Assembly: GCF_022984075.1 (NCBI RefSeq)
Contig: NZ_JALAAD010000001.1
Location: 2,398,455-2,462,454 of the forward strand
Origin: Synechococcus sp. C9
GTDB lineage: Bacteria > Cyanobacteriota > Cyanobacteriia > Gloeomargaritales > Gloeomargaritaceae
Direction: 5' to 3'
DNA: 64,000 nt
Shown here piece after piece: positions 27,348-36,665 of this stretch. A program made the position numbers and the translations under genes. The notes under the pieces were generated by a model. It worked only from the letters and a program-made list of their open reading frames with translations. It made no database searches and was not told the DNA's origin. Every line of letters starts with the position of its first letter. Position 1 is the first letter of the stretch.

Positions 27348-28378
27348 CCCAACGGGTACGGCGGCACGTCCAAGCCTTCCTGCGCCAGTCCAACTACCTA
27401 CCCCCGGCAACCCGCCTCTTGGTGGCGGTCTCTGGCGGTCAGGATTCCCTGTGTTTGTTGGATGTCCTCCATCACCTGCGCCCCCGCTGGGGTTGGGATT
27501 TGGGGATTGCCCACTGTGACCACGGGTGGCGCCCCGATAGCCGGGAGAATGCCCATTACATCCAACAGCTTGCCCAACGGTACGGTTATCCCTACCACCT
27601 GGTTCAGGCGGAACATTTACCCCCCCAGGAATCTGCCGCCCGGCAATGGCGCTATCAAGCCCTGGTAAAAATCGCTTTACAATATAATTACAAAATTATT
27701 ACCACTGGGCATACGGCGAGCGACCGGGTGGAAACGTTTTTATTGAATCTTTGGCGGGGCAGTGGGTTGGCGGGGTTGGTGGCGCTTGCCCCAGAGCGGG
27801 GGTTGACCGATAGGGTGCGACTGGTGCGACCCTTGTGGACGGTGACCCGCTCGGAGACGGCGACCTATTGCCAGGAACAGGGGTTGGGGGTTTGGCTGGA
27901 TGGGACGAATGACAATCGGGATTACCGCCGCAACCGGATTCGCCAGGAACTTCTGCCCTACCTGCGCCAGCATTTTAACCCGCAAGTGGAACTGCAATTG
28001 TTACAAACCCTGGAGATTTTGACGGCGGAACAGGGGTTTTGGCAAGGGTGGGTGGCTCGGGTTTGGTCGCAGGTGTACGACCCCCAAGTTCAGGGCTTAA
28101 ATCGCCGCCGGTTAGCCCAGTTTCCCCTGGCTTTGCAACGCCATGTCCTGCGCTTTTTTTTACAACGTCATCTCCGGCGGGCGGTGAGGTTCCAGCATAT
28201 TGAACAGGCACGGCGGTTACTCACCCAGGGGTCTGGAGCCAGTACGGCACCGTTGCCGGGGGGTCAGCGGGCGATGGTGCGGGGGAATTGGTTGACCCTT
28301 AGCCCTGTATTGCCTGGCTCACCAACCCCAAGAGTTCCTCCACCACCGCCGTTTGCCCCTGACTTGCCCCCTGGGTGA
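27344..28378 (+). CDS. tilS: tRNA(Ile)-lysidine synthetase
   Basis: 344 residues from an ATG overlapping the mutS2 stop by 4 nt, implying translational coupling. The PP-loop is VAVSGGQDSLC (S30-S35); GIAHCDHGWRPDS, HTASDRVETFLLNL and DNRDYRRNRIRQELLP are TilS signatures. It puts lysine on C34 of tRNA-Ile(CAU), changing its decoding from AUG to AUA, and is essential. The C-terminus (a Pro-rich tail of about 25 residues) runs 80 nt into the 3' end of the convergent hmpF gene. Confidence 0.95.
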   Translation: MTQRVRRHVQAFLRQSNYLPPATRLLVAVSGGQDSLCLLDVLHHLRPRWGWDLGIAHCDHGWRPDSRENAHYIQQLAQRYGYPYHLVQAEHLPPQESAARQWRYQALVKIALQYNYKIITTGHTASDRVETFLLNLWRGSGLAGLVALAPERGLTDRVRLVRPLWTVTRSETATYCQEQGLGVWLDGTNDNRDYRRNRIRQELLPYLRQHFNPQVELQLLQTLEILTAEQGFWQGWVARVWSQVYDPQVQGLNRRRLAQFPLALQRHVLRFFLQRHLRRAVRFQHIEQARRLLTQGSGASTAPLPGGQRAMVRGNWLTLSPVLPGSPTPRVPPPPPFAPDLPPG

Positions 28379-29975
28379 TCTGGTGGTAGCAGTGCCAGGT
28401 TTGGTCGAGCCGGTCTTGCTGGGGTTGCAGGAGTTCCTGGAGGCAGTGGAGCCGCCCCCAGAGTTGGTCGAGCCGCTGTTGGGTCTGGTCGAGTTCCTGT
28501 TGCTGTTGCTCCAGGGTGTGGCGTTGTTCGGCGCAGGCTGACCGCTCCTGGCTGAGGGTTTCCTGGCAGTGCCGCAACTGGGCTTGCCGTTCCTGCAACA
28601 TTTGCGCCTGGGTTTGCCGTTCCTGCTGGAGCCGTTGGTACTGCTGTTCTGCCAAGCGGAGGATGGGTTCTAAATCTGAGCTTTTGGTTTCCGGGACACT
28701 GCGACCCTGGCGTTGGTCGAGGATTTCCCGGTAGGCACGGGCGATGGCTTCCCGTTCGGCGAGGGTTTGCCGCTGACCCTGGAGGGAGGCTTCTAAAAAT
28801 TGGTAATTTTGCTGTTCGCTTTCCAATTCATTTTCCAGGTCAATCCGCTCGTAGTCGTTTGCCTGTTGGATACGCGCCTGGATTTCATCAATGGCTTCCT
28901 GTTGCATCCTGAGTTCTTCTTCTTGCTCATTCACATATTTTTGAAACTTGTGCAGGGATTCTTCTTTTTCGGCGACTTCCCGCTCCAAATCCTCTAGGTT
29001 CATCGCCAGCAGGGCAGCTTTGTCCACCAGGGCGGCGGCACCCACCAGGGGTTTAAGTTGGTGGCAGGTCTGTTCCTGAATATGGAGTGCCTGTTCCAGT
29101 TCCCGCAGTCGGTTCTGCAACTGGTCGCAGTCTGTTTGGTAATGCGCCGCCAACCGTTCCTGCGCCACCGATTGGGCTTCCCGTTCCTGGAGTTGTTGCC
29201 ATTGGGCGAGGAGGGACTGCCGGTGTTGCTGGACTTGCTCCTGCAACCCCTGGGCTTCCTGCCGCCCTTGCGCTAACTGGTGCCATTGGCTGGCGAGAAA
29301 TTCCTGTTCCTGGGTCAAAAGGTACTGCCATTGGCTGAGGCTGTCCCCCGCCGGTTGGGATTGGCGCAACCGTTCCAGGCAATCCATCATCTGCCCCGCC
29401 ATTTCCCGGGTCAAGACCCCTACCCGGTTGGCTTCCAGTTGCGAACGTTCCTGTTCCAGTTGTGCCCACGCCTGTTGCAGTTCCGTTTCCTTCCGTTGAA
29501 TTTCCGCTTGCAGGGCTTCAATTTCCGCCTGAAATACCTGCAGTTGCCGCTGTTGCTCTTCCAGTCCCGCCATCGCCTCTTCGGCTTGCTCCACCTGCGC
29601 TAGGCGGTCTTCCAATTCCATTTGACGGCGATGAAATTCCTGCGCCTGCATCATCAGGGACTGTTGCATTTCTGCCGATTCCCGCTCCACTTCTTGCAGT
29701 TTTTCCTGCAATTGAGCCAATTGGCGCATGATCCCCATCACGTGGGGTTTGGCATCCTGTATCTGCTGGACTTGGTTGTTGGCGTTGGTTTCGATCAGCA
29801 CCAAAGCCCCATTCCCGTAGGCATCAATCCGTTTGTCATCCACCTGGAGATTGGCGGTGGTAGCGACCCAGAGTTCTCCCCGTTGGACAGCCAGGACATT
29901 CACGTCACTGGACATCATGGTGCTACCCAAAAAGCCGGTCTTTTGCCGCCGTTGAATCTCTGCTAGATACTTCAC
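28299..29975 (-). CDS. hmpF: Pilus motility taxis protein HmpF
   Basis: 558 residues. The N-terminal ~70 residues (MKYLAEIQRRQKTGFLGSTM, then VNVLAVQRGELW and YGNGALVLIETNANNQVQQI) match the conserved head of cyanobacterial HmpF. The remainder is a long Gln/Glu-rich coiled coil. HmpF is required for type IV pilus-driven motility in filamentous and unicellular cyanobacteria, and localises near the pilus machinery. It is divergent from two CheY-like regulator genes, forming a motility cluster. The 3' end overlaps tilS on the opposite strand by 80 nt. Confidence 0.85.
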   Translation of the reverse strand: MKYLAEIQRRQKTGFLGSTMMSSDVNVLAVQRGELWVATTANLQVDDKRIDAYGNGALVLIETNANNQVQQIQDAKPHVMGIMRQLAQLQEKLQEVERESAEMQQSLMMQAQEFHRRQMELEDRLAQVEQAEEAMAGLEEQQRQLQVFQAEIEALQAEIQRKETELQQAWAQLEQERSQLEANRVGVLTREMAGQMMDCLERLRQSQPAGDSLSQWQYLLTQEQEFLASQWHQLAQGRQEAQGLQEQVQQHRQSLLAQWQQLQEREAQSVAQERLAAHYQTDCDQLQNRLRELEQALHIQEQTCHQLKPLVGAAALVDKAALLAMNLEDLEREVAEKEESLHKFQKYVNEQEEELRMQQEAIDEIQARIQQANDYERIDLENELESEQQNYQFLEASLQGQRQTLAEREAIARAYREILDQRQGRSVPETKSSDLEPILRLAEQQYQRLQQERQTQAQMLQERQAQLRHCQETLSQERSACAEQRHTLEQQQQELDQTQQRLDQLWGRLHCLQELLQPQQDRLDQTWHCYHQITQGASQGQTAVVEELLGLVSQAIQG

Positions 29976-30197
29976 GATATTCGCCCTAAGATGCTGGTTC
30001 TGAGGAAAATTACATTAACTAAACTGTACCCTCTTCATGAGAACATCCCAGTGTATGATCAACAGGGAGGTCATGAAGCGGGATGCGGTGGCGTTTGCAC
30101 TGCCAGTATAACAGGTTTGCTACCCTATTTTGAGATTGTCAGGATTGAGTGTACAATTAGTTTAGTCTAACCATTCCATATTGCAAAGGGAAGGTTC

Positions 30198-30572
30198 ATG
30201 GCGACGGTTTTGTTGGTGGAAGACCAGCGGACACAGCGGGAACTGATGGCAGCAACCCTGAGCCAGGATGGGTTAAAGGTGATTACCGCCGCCGATGGGC
30301 GGGAAGCCCTCCAAAAGCTACAGGAAACCCGCCCGGATGTGGTTGTCCTGGATGTGGTGATGCCGAATATGAATGGCTATGAATTTCTGCGGGAAATCCG
30401 CAAACAGCCCGATTTAGCCAAACTGCCGGTGGTGGTGTGTAGTGTCAAGGGGGAGCAATTTGACAAGCACTGGGCGGAGCGGCTGGGTTCCAATGCCTAT
30501 GTGGTAAAACCTTTTGAACCCCAGGTTTTGGTGGGAACGGTGCGGAGTTTACTGCGGGGGGTCAGCCGTTAA
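30198..30572 (+). CDS. CheY-like response regulator (PilG/PilH type)
   Basis: 124 residues, a stand-alone receiver. The acidic pocket is ED near the start (LLVEDQRTQ); the phospho-Asp is in VVVLDVVMPNMNGYEFLRE; the switch residues are VVVCSVKGEQFDKHWAERLGSNAYVVKPF, read in pieces, with Ser in place of the usual Thr and Lys in VVKPF. The CSxKGExFDxxW signature is characteristic of cyanobacterial PilH/PixH/TaxP-like regulators. It probably relays signals from a CheA-like kinase to the pilus motors. Confidence 0.85.
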   Translation: MATVLLVEDQRTQRELMAATLSQDGLKVITAADGREALQKLQETRPDVVVLDVVMPNMNGYEFLREIRKQPDLAKLPVVVCSVKGEQFDKHWAERLGSNAYVVKPFEPQVLVGTVRSLLRGVSR

Positions 30573-30654
30573 TTTTAATCTCGCTTCGCCACGGGGGTTA
30601 TTATCTAGGGCAATATCGGTGTAATATAATCAGTAATTCATATTGCGGTTCCCC

Positions 30655-31023
30655 ATGAGTACGGTTTTAGTGGTTGAAGATAGCGCCCCCCAGCGGGAAA
30701 TGATCATCGGTTTACTCCAGGAAAAGGGGCTGACGGTGTTGGCGGCAACCAACGGCAATGAGGCGCTGGAATGTGTGAAGCAGGCGGTGCCCCACTTGGT
30801 GATTACGGATGTGGTGATGCCCGTGATGAATGGTTATGAATTGATCCGGGAGTTACGCAAGCCCAATGCCAGTACGGTGAATGTGCCGATTTTGGTTTGC
30901 TCTTCCAAGGGGGAAGCCTTCGATGAACAATGGGCAAAACGGCAAGGGGCAACGGATTATATCGTCAAGCCCTTTGAACCTGAACAGTTGATTGAGAAGG
31001 TGACGGCACTGTTAAAACGCTAG
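30655..31023 (+). CDS. CheY-like response regulator, paralogue of the preceding gene
   Basis: 122 residues from the ATG at MSTVLVVED. The phospho-Asp is in LVITDVVMPVMNGYEL; switch residue Ser and Lys in CSSKGEAFDEQWAKR and YIVKPFEPEQL. It shares the CSxKGExFDxxW feature with the gene 82 nt upstream. The pair resembles the PilG-PilH/PixG-PixH arrangement, in which one receiver is the output and the other modulates it. A TATAAT lies about 30 nt before the start, so it may have its own promoter. Confidence 0.85.
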   Translation: MSTVLVVEDSAPQREMIIGLLQEKGLTVLAATNGNEALECVKQAVPHLVITDVVMPVMNGYELIRELRKPNASTVNVPILVCSSKGEAFDEQWAKRQGATDYIVKPFEPEQLIEKVTALLKR

Positions 31024-31165
31024 ATTACGCCAAGTATTTTTAGACTCCTCTTGGTTCTGCTTCAGAGCAGGATAGCCATACCAGATCATCTATGGGAAAA
31101 ATTATGTGAAATTAATGTGAAAATAATAGGAAAATAGGGTTACATTGCTACGCCACCCAAGCTAT

Positions 31166-31196
31166 TAGAACCAACACGGGGCGGTGCCCTGCGACC
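31166..31196 (-). repeat. Bare core fragment
   Basis: AGAACCAACACGGGGCGGTG followed by CCCTGCGACCC is the inverted core with no recognisable A or B end. It is co-oriented with gshB, whose stop is about 65 nt away. The GGCTACG-like bases just before it resemble the long A insert. Confidence 0.6.
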
Positions 31197-31260
31197 CTTA
31201 GTTTTTTTTAAGCATGAAAACTCATTATTCAGATGATTGTCAATGATTGTCAAAATGTCC

Positions 31261-32247
31261 TTAAATTTTTAAATTTTTGAGCGTTCTTGTCTGGCATTGT
31301 TCTTCCACCCAGGCGATTACCTTGTGTCCCAACTGGGTGCCGTTGAGCCGGTCAATTTCCCGAATGCCGGTGGGGCTGGTGACATTCACTTCCGTGAGAT
31401 ACCCGCCGATCACATCAATCCCGACAAAATACAATCCAGCACTTTGGAGTAGGGGCTTTAACCGGGCGGCAATTTCCCGATCCCGTTCGGTAATATCACA
31501 GGGAACCGCCTGCCCCCCCACCGCCATATTGCCCCGAAACTCGTGCCCCTTGGGTACCCGGTTTACCGCCCCAATCGGTTCCCCCGCCAGCAAAATCACC
31601 CGTTTGTCCCCCTGGACAACCTGCGGTAAATACATCTGCACCATCACCGGCAAATGCCCCTGGGTGCTGAGTTCGATCAGGGAATTGAGGTTGCGATCCG
31701 CCGGGTCAAGATACAAAATCCCTTCCCCCGCCTTGCCCCCCAAGGGCTTCAGCACCCCCGGTCCATAGCGGGTGATAAATTCCCGAATTTCCCCTACATC
31801 CCGGCTCACCAGGGTTGGGGGCAATAACTCAGGAACTTGCAGGGCGAACATTTTTTCATTGGCGGATCGGAGTGCCGCCGGTTGATTCACCACTAACGTT
31901 GGCGGGGGGACATAATCCAGTAAGTACGTTGCCCATAAATAGGCAGTATTCACCGGCGGGTCTTGGCGCATGAATACCCCCTGCATTTCCCCCAACGGTC
32001 GCCGGGTGGGTTCCCCCAACTGGTACCAGGGTTGGGGAATGTCGTAGCGCCCCTGTTTGAGGCTCACGGGTTGCAGTTGCACCGGCGTGAGGTTCGCCCA
32101 AGTTTGCCCGGAGCGCACGCTGAGTTGGTCAATCCGAGTGACCCACACCCCATGCCCCCGTTCCTGAGCCGCTTCCATCATCGCCACCGTCGAGTCATGC
32201 CCAGGGTCGAGCCGCTCGATGGGGTCAATGATAAAGGCAAAATTCAT
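31261..32247 (-). CDS. gshB: Glutathione synthetase
   Basis: 328 residues, the normal length. ATP-grasp features: VLKPLGGKAGEGI (glycine-rich loop), YLPQVVQGDKRVILLAGEPIG, and the metal-binding GIDVIGGYLTEVNVTSPTG, each read in part. The N-terminal domain shows FAFIIDPIERLDPGHDSTV and GVFMRQDPPVN. It joins gamma-glutamylcysteine to glycine. The start overlaps the grxC stop (ATGA), so it is the last gene of a three-gene thiol/iron operon. Confidence 0.96.
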   Translation of the reverse strand: MNFAFIIDPIERLDPGHDSTVAMMEAAQERGHGVWVTRIDQLSVRSGQTWANLTPVQLQPVSLKQGRYDIPQPWYQLGEPTRRPLGEMQGVFMRQDPPVNTAYLWATYLLDYVPPPTLVVNQPAALRSANEKMFALQVPELLPPTLVSRDVGEIREFITRYGPGVLKPLGGKAGEGILYLDPADRNLNSLIELSTQGHLPVMVQMYLPQVVQGDKRVILLAGEPIGAVNRVPKGHEFRGNMAVGGQAVPCDITERDREIAARLKPLLQSAGLYFVGIDVIGGYLTEVNVTSPTGIREIDRLNGTQLGHKVIAWVEEQCQTRTLKNLKI

Positions 32248-32498
32248 GCCTGCAAGAGCCGTTCCAATTCGCCAGATCGTTCTAAATTGTACAGGTCATC
32301 ACAGCCGCCAATATGCTGACCGTTGATGAAAATTTGGGGCACCGACCGCCGCCCCCCCGCCCGTTCCGCCATCTTAGTGCGGGCTGTCTCGTCCCCGTCA
32401 ATGGCGTATTCCGTAAAGGGCACACCCTTGCGGTTCAGCAGTGCCTTTGCCCGGATGCAAAAGGGGCAGGTGCGCCAGGTGTAAATTTCCACGTTCAT
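32244..32498 (-). CDS. grxC: Glutaredoxin 3
   Basis: 84 residues from MNVEIYTW. The dithiol active site is CPFC (C11, C14), then the glutathione-binding VPQIFINGQHIGGCDDL. It reduces protein and glutathione mixed disulfides using glutathione, whose last biosynthetic enzyme is encoded next. Overlaps both neighbours by 4 nt (ATGA), so translation is coupled across the operon. Confidence 0.95.
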   Translation of the reverse strand: MNVEIYTWRTCPFCIRAKALLNRKGVPFTEYAIDGDETARTKMAERAGGRRSVPQIFINGQHIGGCDDLYNLERSGELERLLQA

Positions 32499-33376
32499 CG
32501 CTTCACCTGTTCCGGGGCAGGCGGATTGGGGTTGAGAAACAGGGGGATAAACCGCTCGATAAATTTCTGCGGGTCTCTCTGCCACGCCCGTTGCATGATG
32601 TCAATCCGGGAGCGTTGCAAATCGGGCGCCAGTAGGGCTGACGGGAGCCGCTCCATCAGATAGCCGGGGCGTTCCCACACGGGCAGGGTGCGGGCAATCG
32701 CCACCAACCGTTCCACCCGCCGCAGTTCCGCTCCCAGGGTAATGTCCATGCCGGATTCAAAGGCGGCTTGCTCGATGGCACTGTACCGTTGCTTGGCTTG
32801 ATTCACCAGTTGTTCATGCCGGGGGCTTTTGCGGGCGAGATGCGCCAGCCAGCGGTTGCCCCAGCGCACATGGGCGGCTTCTTCGGGGAAAATCCGTTCA
32901 ATCGTCTCCCGAATTGCCACATTTTCTTCAGTTTGGGGAGCCTGTTTCAATGCGTAGATATGGGCGGAAAAATACTCGCAACCCCGCTTTTCGGTGACAT
33001 TAATTGCCGCCAGGGAAGCAATCAAAAATTCATCACTGCCGGGGGTGTAGGTTTCGCTGTCCAAAAGGGTTTCAAACTGTTCAATGTAACTGGTGCCCGG
33101 CGGTTTGCCCACGGGTGCGCCCAAGTCGCAGAGCAAATCCGTCAACCACATGGCATGGCGGGCTTCATCGCTGATGTGGCGGGACAGGTCCCGGATCAGT
33201 TCCGGGGGTTGACCGTCGAGTTGTTCCACGAGGTTGGTTAAATCTTTACAACTGCGTTGCTCGCTGAACCGATAGCGGTTGAGGGTGATCAGGTGAATTT
33301 CCCGCTGTTGTACCACTTGGTGCAAAATGGCACGGGCATTCCAGGCTCCAAACTTACGGGGGTAGGCGACGGTCAT
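32495..33376 (-). CDS. Ferritin-like diiron-fold protein
   Basis: 293 residues, mainly helical. Candidate metal ligands fall in ISDEARHAMW (E..H), EKRGCEYFSAHI and FPEEAAHVRWGNRW (E..H), the paired ExxH pattern of ferritin-like four-helix bundles. It resembles the ferritin-like proteins of the MiaE/DUF455 group but I cannot assign a reaction. Being first in an operon with grxC and gshB suggests a role in iron or oxidative metabolism; that is inference. Confidence 0.7.
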   Translation of the reverse strand: MTVAYPRKFGAWNARAILHQVVQQREIHLITLNRYRFSEQRSCKDLTNLVEQLDGQPPELIRDLSRHISDEARHAMWLTDLLCDLGAPVGKPPGTSYIEQFETLLDSETYTPGSDEFLIASLAAINVTEKRGCEYFSAHIYALKQAPQTEENVAIRETIERIFPEEAAHVRWGNRWLAHLARKSPRHEQLVNQAKQRYSAIEQAAFESGMDITLGAELRRVERLVAIARTLPVWERPGYLMERLPSALLAPDLQRSRIDIMQRAWQRDPQKFIERFIPLFLNPNPPAPEQVKR

Positions 33377-33543
33377 AGGGTTACGGCTCGTGAATCAAAT
33401 GGTTGCGTTTTGTAAATCTCCTGTATCCTACCCTTTTTTATTTGGGAGCGACAATGGGTAGGGTTTTCCGCCCCCAACCAGCGGTGCTCAAGGGTTTTAT
33501 AGTGGAATATAGATGCGTATGATCCCAAAGTTTTCCTAAAGGT

Positions 33544-35424
33544 ATGGCGATAAAAAAATCTCCCCAGCTTCCTGGCCCCCGTGCCATTGGCAACATTCTG
33601 TTTCTGGTCGGACTGGGCTTTCTGGTGTTGAATTTGTTTTTACCGGGGTTGTTGGGGCCCCAGATTCCCCAGGTGCCCTACAGCCTGTTTATCCATCAGG
33701 TGGATGAGGGGGAGGTGGCGCGGGCTTCCGTCGGTCAAAATCAAATTCGTTACCAACTGCGCCCGGAGTTTGGGGGACAGGTGTTGGCGACCACGCCCAT
33801 TTTTGATTTGGGTTTGCCCCAGCGGTTGGAGGATCACGGGGTGGAGTTTGCCGCCGTGCCGCCCCCCCGCAATGGTTGGTTTGGCAGTTTGTTGAGTTGG
33901 GTTTTGCCCCCCTTGATTTTCGTCGCCATTTGGCAGTTTTTCCTCAATCGGGGTGGGGGTGGCCCCCAGGGTGCCCTCTCCATCAGCAAGAGCCGTGCCA
34001 AGGTCTATGTGGAGGGGGAAACGGGCAAAGTCACCTTTGCGGACGTGGCGGGTTGTGACGAGGCGAAGGCGGAACTGGTGGAAATTGTGGATTTCCTGAA
34101 AAGCCCGGAACGCTACATCAAAATCGGTGCCAAAATCCCCAAGGGGGTACTGCTGGTCGGGCCGCCGGGGACGGGGAAAACCCTGCTGGCCAAGGCGGTG
34201 GCAGGGGAGGCGAAAGTCCCGTTTTTCAGCATCTCCGGTTCCGAGTTTGTGGAATTGTTTGTGGGGGTCGGTTCGGCTCGGGTGCGGGATTTATTTGAGC
34301 AGGCGAAAAAGCAAGCCCCCTGCATTATCTTTATTGACGAATTGGATGCGATTGGCAAATCCCGGAGCAGTAGCGGCTTCTACGGCGGTAATGACGAGCG
34401 GGAGCAAACCCTGAACCAGTTGTTGACGGAGATGGATGGGTTCCAGGCTTCCGGGGCGACGGTGATTGTGTTGGCCGCCACCAACCGTCCCGAAACCCTT
34501 GACCCGGCTTTACTGCGGCCCGGGCGGTTTGACCGGCAGGTGTTGGTGGACCGTCCCGATTTGATTGGCCGGGAAGCCATCCTCAAAATCCATGCGGCCA
34601 AGGTGAAACTTGCTCCCGAGGTGGATTTGCACAAAATTGCCGCCCGTACCCCAGGGTTTGCCGGAGCGGATTTGGCGAACTTGGTGAATGAAGCGGCTCT
34701 CTTGGCGGCCCGCAATCAGCGTACCGAAGTGACCATGGCCGATTTTGCCGAAGCGGTGGAGCGGGTGGTGGCCGGTTTGGAGAAGAAAAGCCGGGTCTTG
34801 AATGAGAATGAAAAACGCATCGTCGCCTACCATGAGGTGGGTCATGCCCTAGTGGGTACCCTGATGCCGGGTTCGGGGAAGGTGGAGAAAATTTCTATCA
34901 TCCCCCGGGGGATGGCCGCCCTGGGCTACACCCTGCAACTGCCGACGGAGGATCGGTTTTTGCAGAGTGAGGAGGAACTGCGGGGGCAGATTGCTACCCT
35001 GTTGGGGGGCCGCTCCGCCGAGGAAATTGTGTTTGGGCAAGTGACCACCGGTGCCAGCAACGACCTGCAGAGGGCGACGGATTTGGCGGAACGGATGGTG
35101 ACCACCTTTGGCATGAGCAAGGTGCTTGGTCCCCTGGCCTACCAACAGGCCCAACCCAATATGTTCCTGGGCAATCCGATGGAGATGCGGCGGGCGGTGA
35201 GTGAGGAAACAGCGCAGGCGATTGACCGGGAGGTGAAGGAGATTGTGGAACAGGCGCACCAGCAAGCCCTGGACATTCTGCGCCACAACCGGGAACTGCT
35301 GGAAACCATCGCCCAGGAAATTCTGGAAACGGAAGTGATTGAGGGGGAAAAATTGCACCACTGGCTCAGTCAAGTGCAGGCTCCCCCCAGTCTGTCCCAT
35401 ACCCCAACTCCGGTACCTGCCTAG
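33544..35424 (+). CDS. ftsH: ATP-dependent zinc metalloprotease FtsH
   Basis: 626 residues. Two N-terminal membrane helices (~15-35 and ~115-135) enclose a small lumenal/periplasmic domain. The AAA module has GPPGTGKT (from 206), [11 protein letters not shown] and the arginine fingers in [10 protein letters not shown]. The zinc protease motif is HEVGH (from 430). It degrades membrane proteins, in cyanobacteria including damaged D1 of photosystem II. Cyanobacteria have about four paralogues, and which one this is cannot be decided here. The cytoplasmic tail is short and Pro-rich. Confidence 0.96.
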   Translation: MAIKKSPQLPGPRAIGNILFLVGLGFLVLNLFLPGLLGPQIPQVPYSLFIHQVDEGEVARASVGQNQIRYQLRPEFGGQVLATTPIFDLGLPQRLEDHGVEFAAVPPPRNGWFGSLLSWVLPPLIFVAIWQFFLNRGGGGPQGALSISKSRAKVYVEGETGKVTFADVAGCDEAKAELVEIVDFLKSPERYIKIGAKIPKGVLLVGPPGTGKTLLAKAVAGEAKVPFFSISGSEFVELFVGVGSARVRDLFEQAKKQAPCIIFIDELDAIGKSRSSSGFYGGNDEREQTLNQLLTEMDGFQASGATVIVLAATNRPETLDPALLRPGRFDRQVLVDRPDLIGREAILKIHAAKVKLAPEVDLHKIAARTPGFAGADLANLVNEAALLAARNQRTEVTMADFAEAVERVVAGLEKKSRVLNENEKRIVAYHEVGHALVGTLMPGSGKVEKISIIPRGMAALGYTLQLPTEDRFLQSEEELRGQIATLLGGRSAEEIVFGQVTTGASNDLQRATDLAERMVTTFGMSKVLGPLAYQQAQPNMFLGNPMEMRRAVSEETAQAIDREVKEIVEQAHQQALDILRHNRELLETIAQEILETEVIEGEKLHHWLSQVQAPPSLSHTPTPVPA

Positions 35425-35488
35425 GCGGTGTGATCTTAGACCTTGCCCCTGCGACATTTCCTCGTGGGGGTTTACTCAAAATATTGAT

Positions 35489-36559
35489 CTAGAAAGGGGC
35501 TTTTGCCACGGGCTGAAATTTGGTGGTGACGTTGCCCGATAGTTCTATATTATCTGGATCAAGGGTTAACACCGGTGCGCCAGGGTTTACATTGAGTTGA
35601 TCCAGATCAATCCAGACCACATTGGGGCTATTGCTTAACTCAAAAAAGTAACGCCGATGGGTGAGGTCCATAGCGGTGCGGTATTCCGTATTGTACAGAG
35701 AGCCGGGGATATGATTCGGCGCCCCAAAGGGGACTGAAACATTGCGGGCAATCGCCAGGATACCGGCAATCGCTTCCCGCTCGGTTTTGGGTTCTGGCAA
35801 CATCATTTGGTAATAGGTGGCTCGGACAAAACGGTCTTTTGGATCGACATTGCCAGGGAGAGGAGTTTGGCGGGTGGCATTGGTAAAATCCCAATTTTTG
35901 AGGAAGGCTAACTGTTCCTCATAGGGGGGGTCGTTGGTCATAATCCGATACTCAGCACCGTGATGGATGGTTAACTCGCCATTCACATATTCCAAAATCG
36001 CTGAATCCCCCTGAGCATCCTCAATGGCTAAATGAACCGTTGCTTTCATGCCAGCCAATTCGACCATGACCGGCTGAATTTCATCCATCAAGGCAATCGC
36101 TTCCGCAACTGTGGCGGCATGATCCAGCAAATACTGTCCCCACAGCCCCGCTTGGACTCCTGGTTTACTGACATCCCGTGCCCCAAAATCCGTAGTGTGC
36201 AGATAGAGCATATGCATTCCCAAGCCCTGCTCATTCAAGCCATCCGCCGTGCCTACACCATAGACCGTTGTCACCAAACTGCCATATTTGGATGTCCATT
36301 GCGCCGGGTTTTCAAGTACAACGAGCGTGTCCCCCAAAAGCCCGCCGTTGCGTTTCATGCCCCGGGGAAAGACCGTCAAAATCGGTTCTGTGGATTCCGG
36401 CCAGTCCATAGTTCGCCCCACCACGACAGCAAATTGGTTGTTGTTCCATAAAATGCGGGTACAGGCTTGAGCTACTGGTGGCCAAAATCCTGCCCAGATG
36501 ACCCCTACCAAAAGTCCAACCCAAAGGGTATTTGCCAGAAATTCAGGCTGGATGTTCAT
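35489..36559 (-). CDS. Exported linear amide C-N hydrolase (choloylglycine hydrolase family)
   Basis: 356 residues from the ATG at MNIQPEF, with AGGA 8 nt upstream. A signal peptide ends PVAQA, and the next residue is Cys (C33 in ACTRILW). In this Ntn-hydrolase family the N-terminal Cys is the nucleophile, so signal cleavage would expose the active site directly. Other family features: GRTMDWPES, YGSLVTTVYGVGTADGLNE, and MTNDPPYEEQLAFL. Relatives cleave bile salts, penicillin V or N-acyl homoserine lactones. The substrate here is unknown, but a periplasmic acyl-amide is likely. Confidence 0.85.
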   Translation of the reverse strand: MNIQPEFLANTLWVGLLVGVIWAGFWPPVAQACTRILWNNNQFAVVVGRTMDWPESTEPILTVFPRGMKRNGGLLGDTLVVLENPAQWTSKYGSLVTTVYGVGTADGLNEQGLGMHMLYLHTTDFGARDVSKPGVQAGLWGQYLLDHAATVAEAIALMDEIQPVMVELAGMKATVHLAIEDAQGDSAILEYVNGELTIHHGAEYRIMTNDPPYEEQLAFLKNWDFTNATRQTPLPGNVDPKDRFVRATYYQMMLPEPKTEREAIAGILAIARNVSVPFGAPNHIPGSLYNTEYRTAMDLTHRRYFFELSNSPNVVWIDLDQLNVNPGAPVLTLDPDNIELSGNVTTKFQPVAKAPF

Positions 36560-36665
36560 GGGGAAAAGTCCTAACAATGTGGGCAATAGGAATGCCGGGA
36601 TAACCAAAATATCATACCTGATCTTACTATATCGCTACATCGCCTGCATTGTGAGTAAAAATTTT

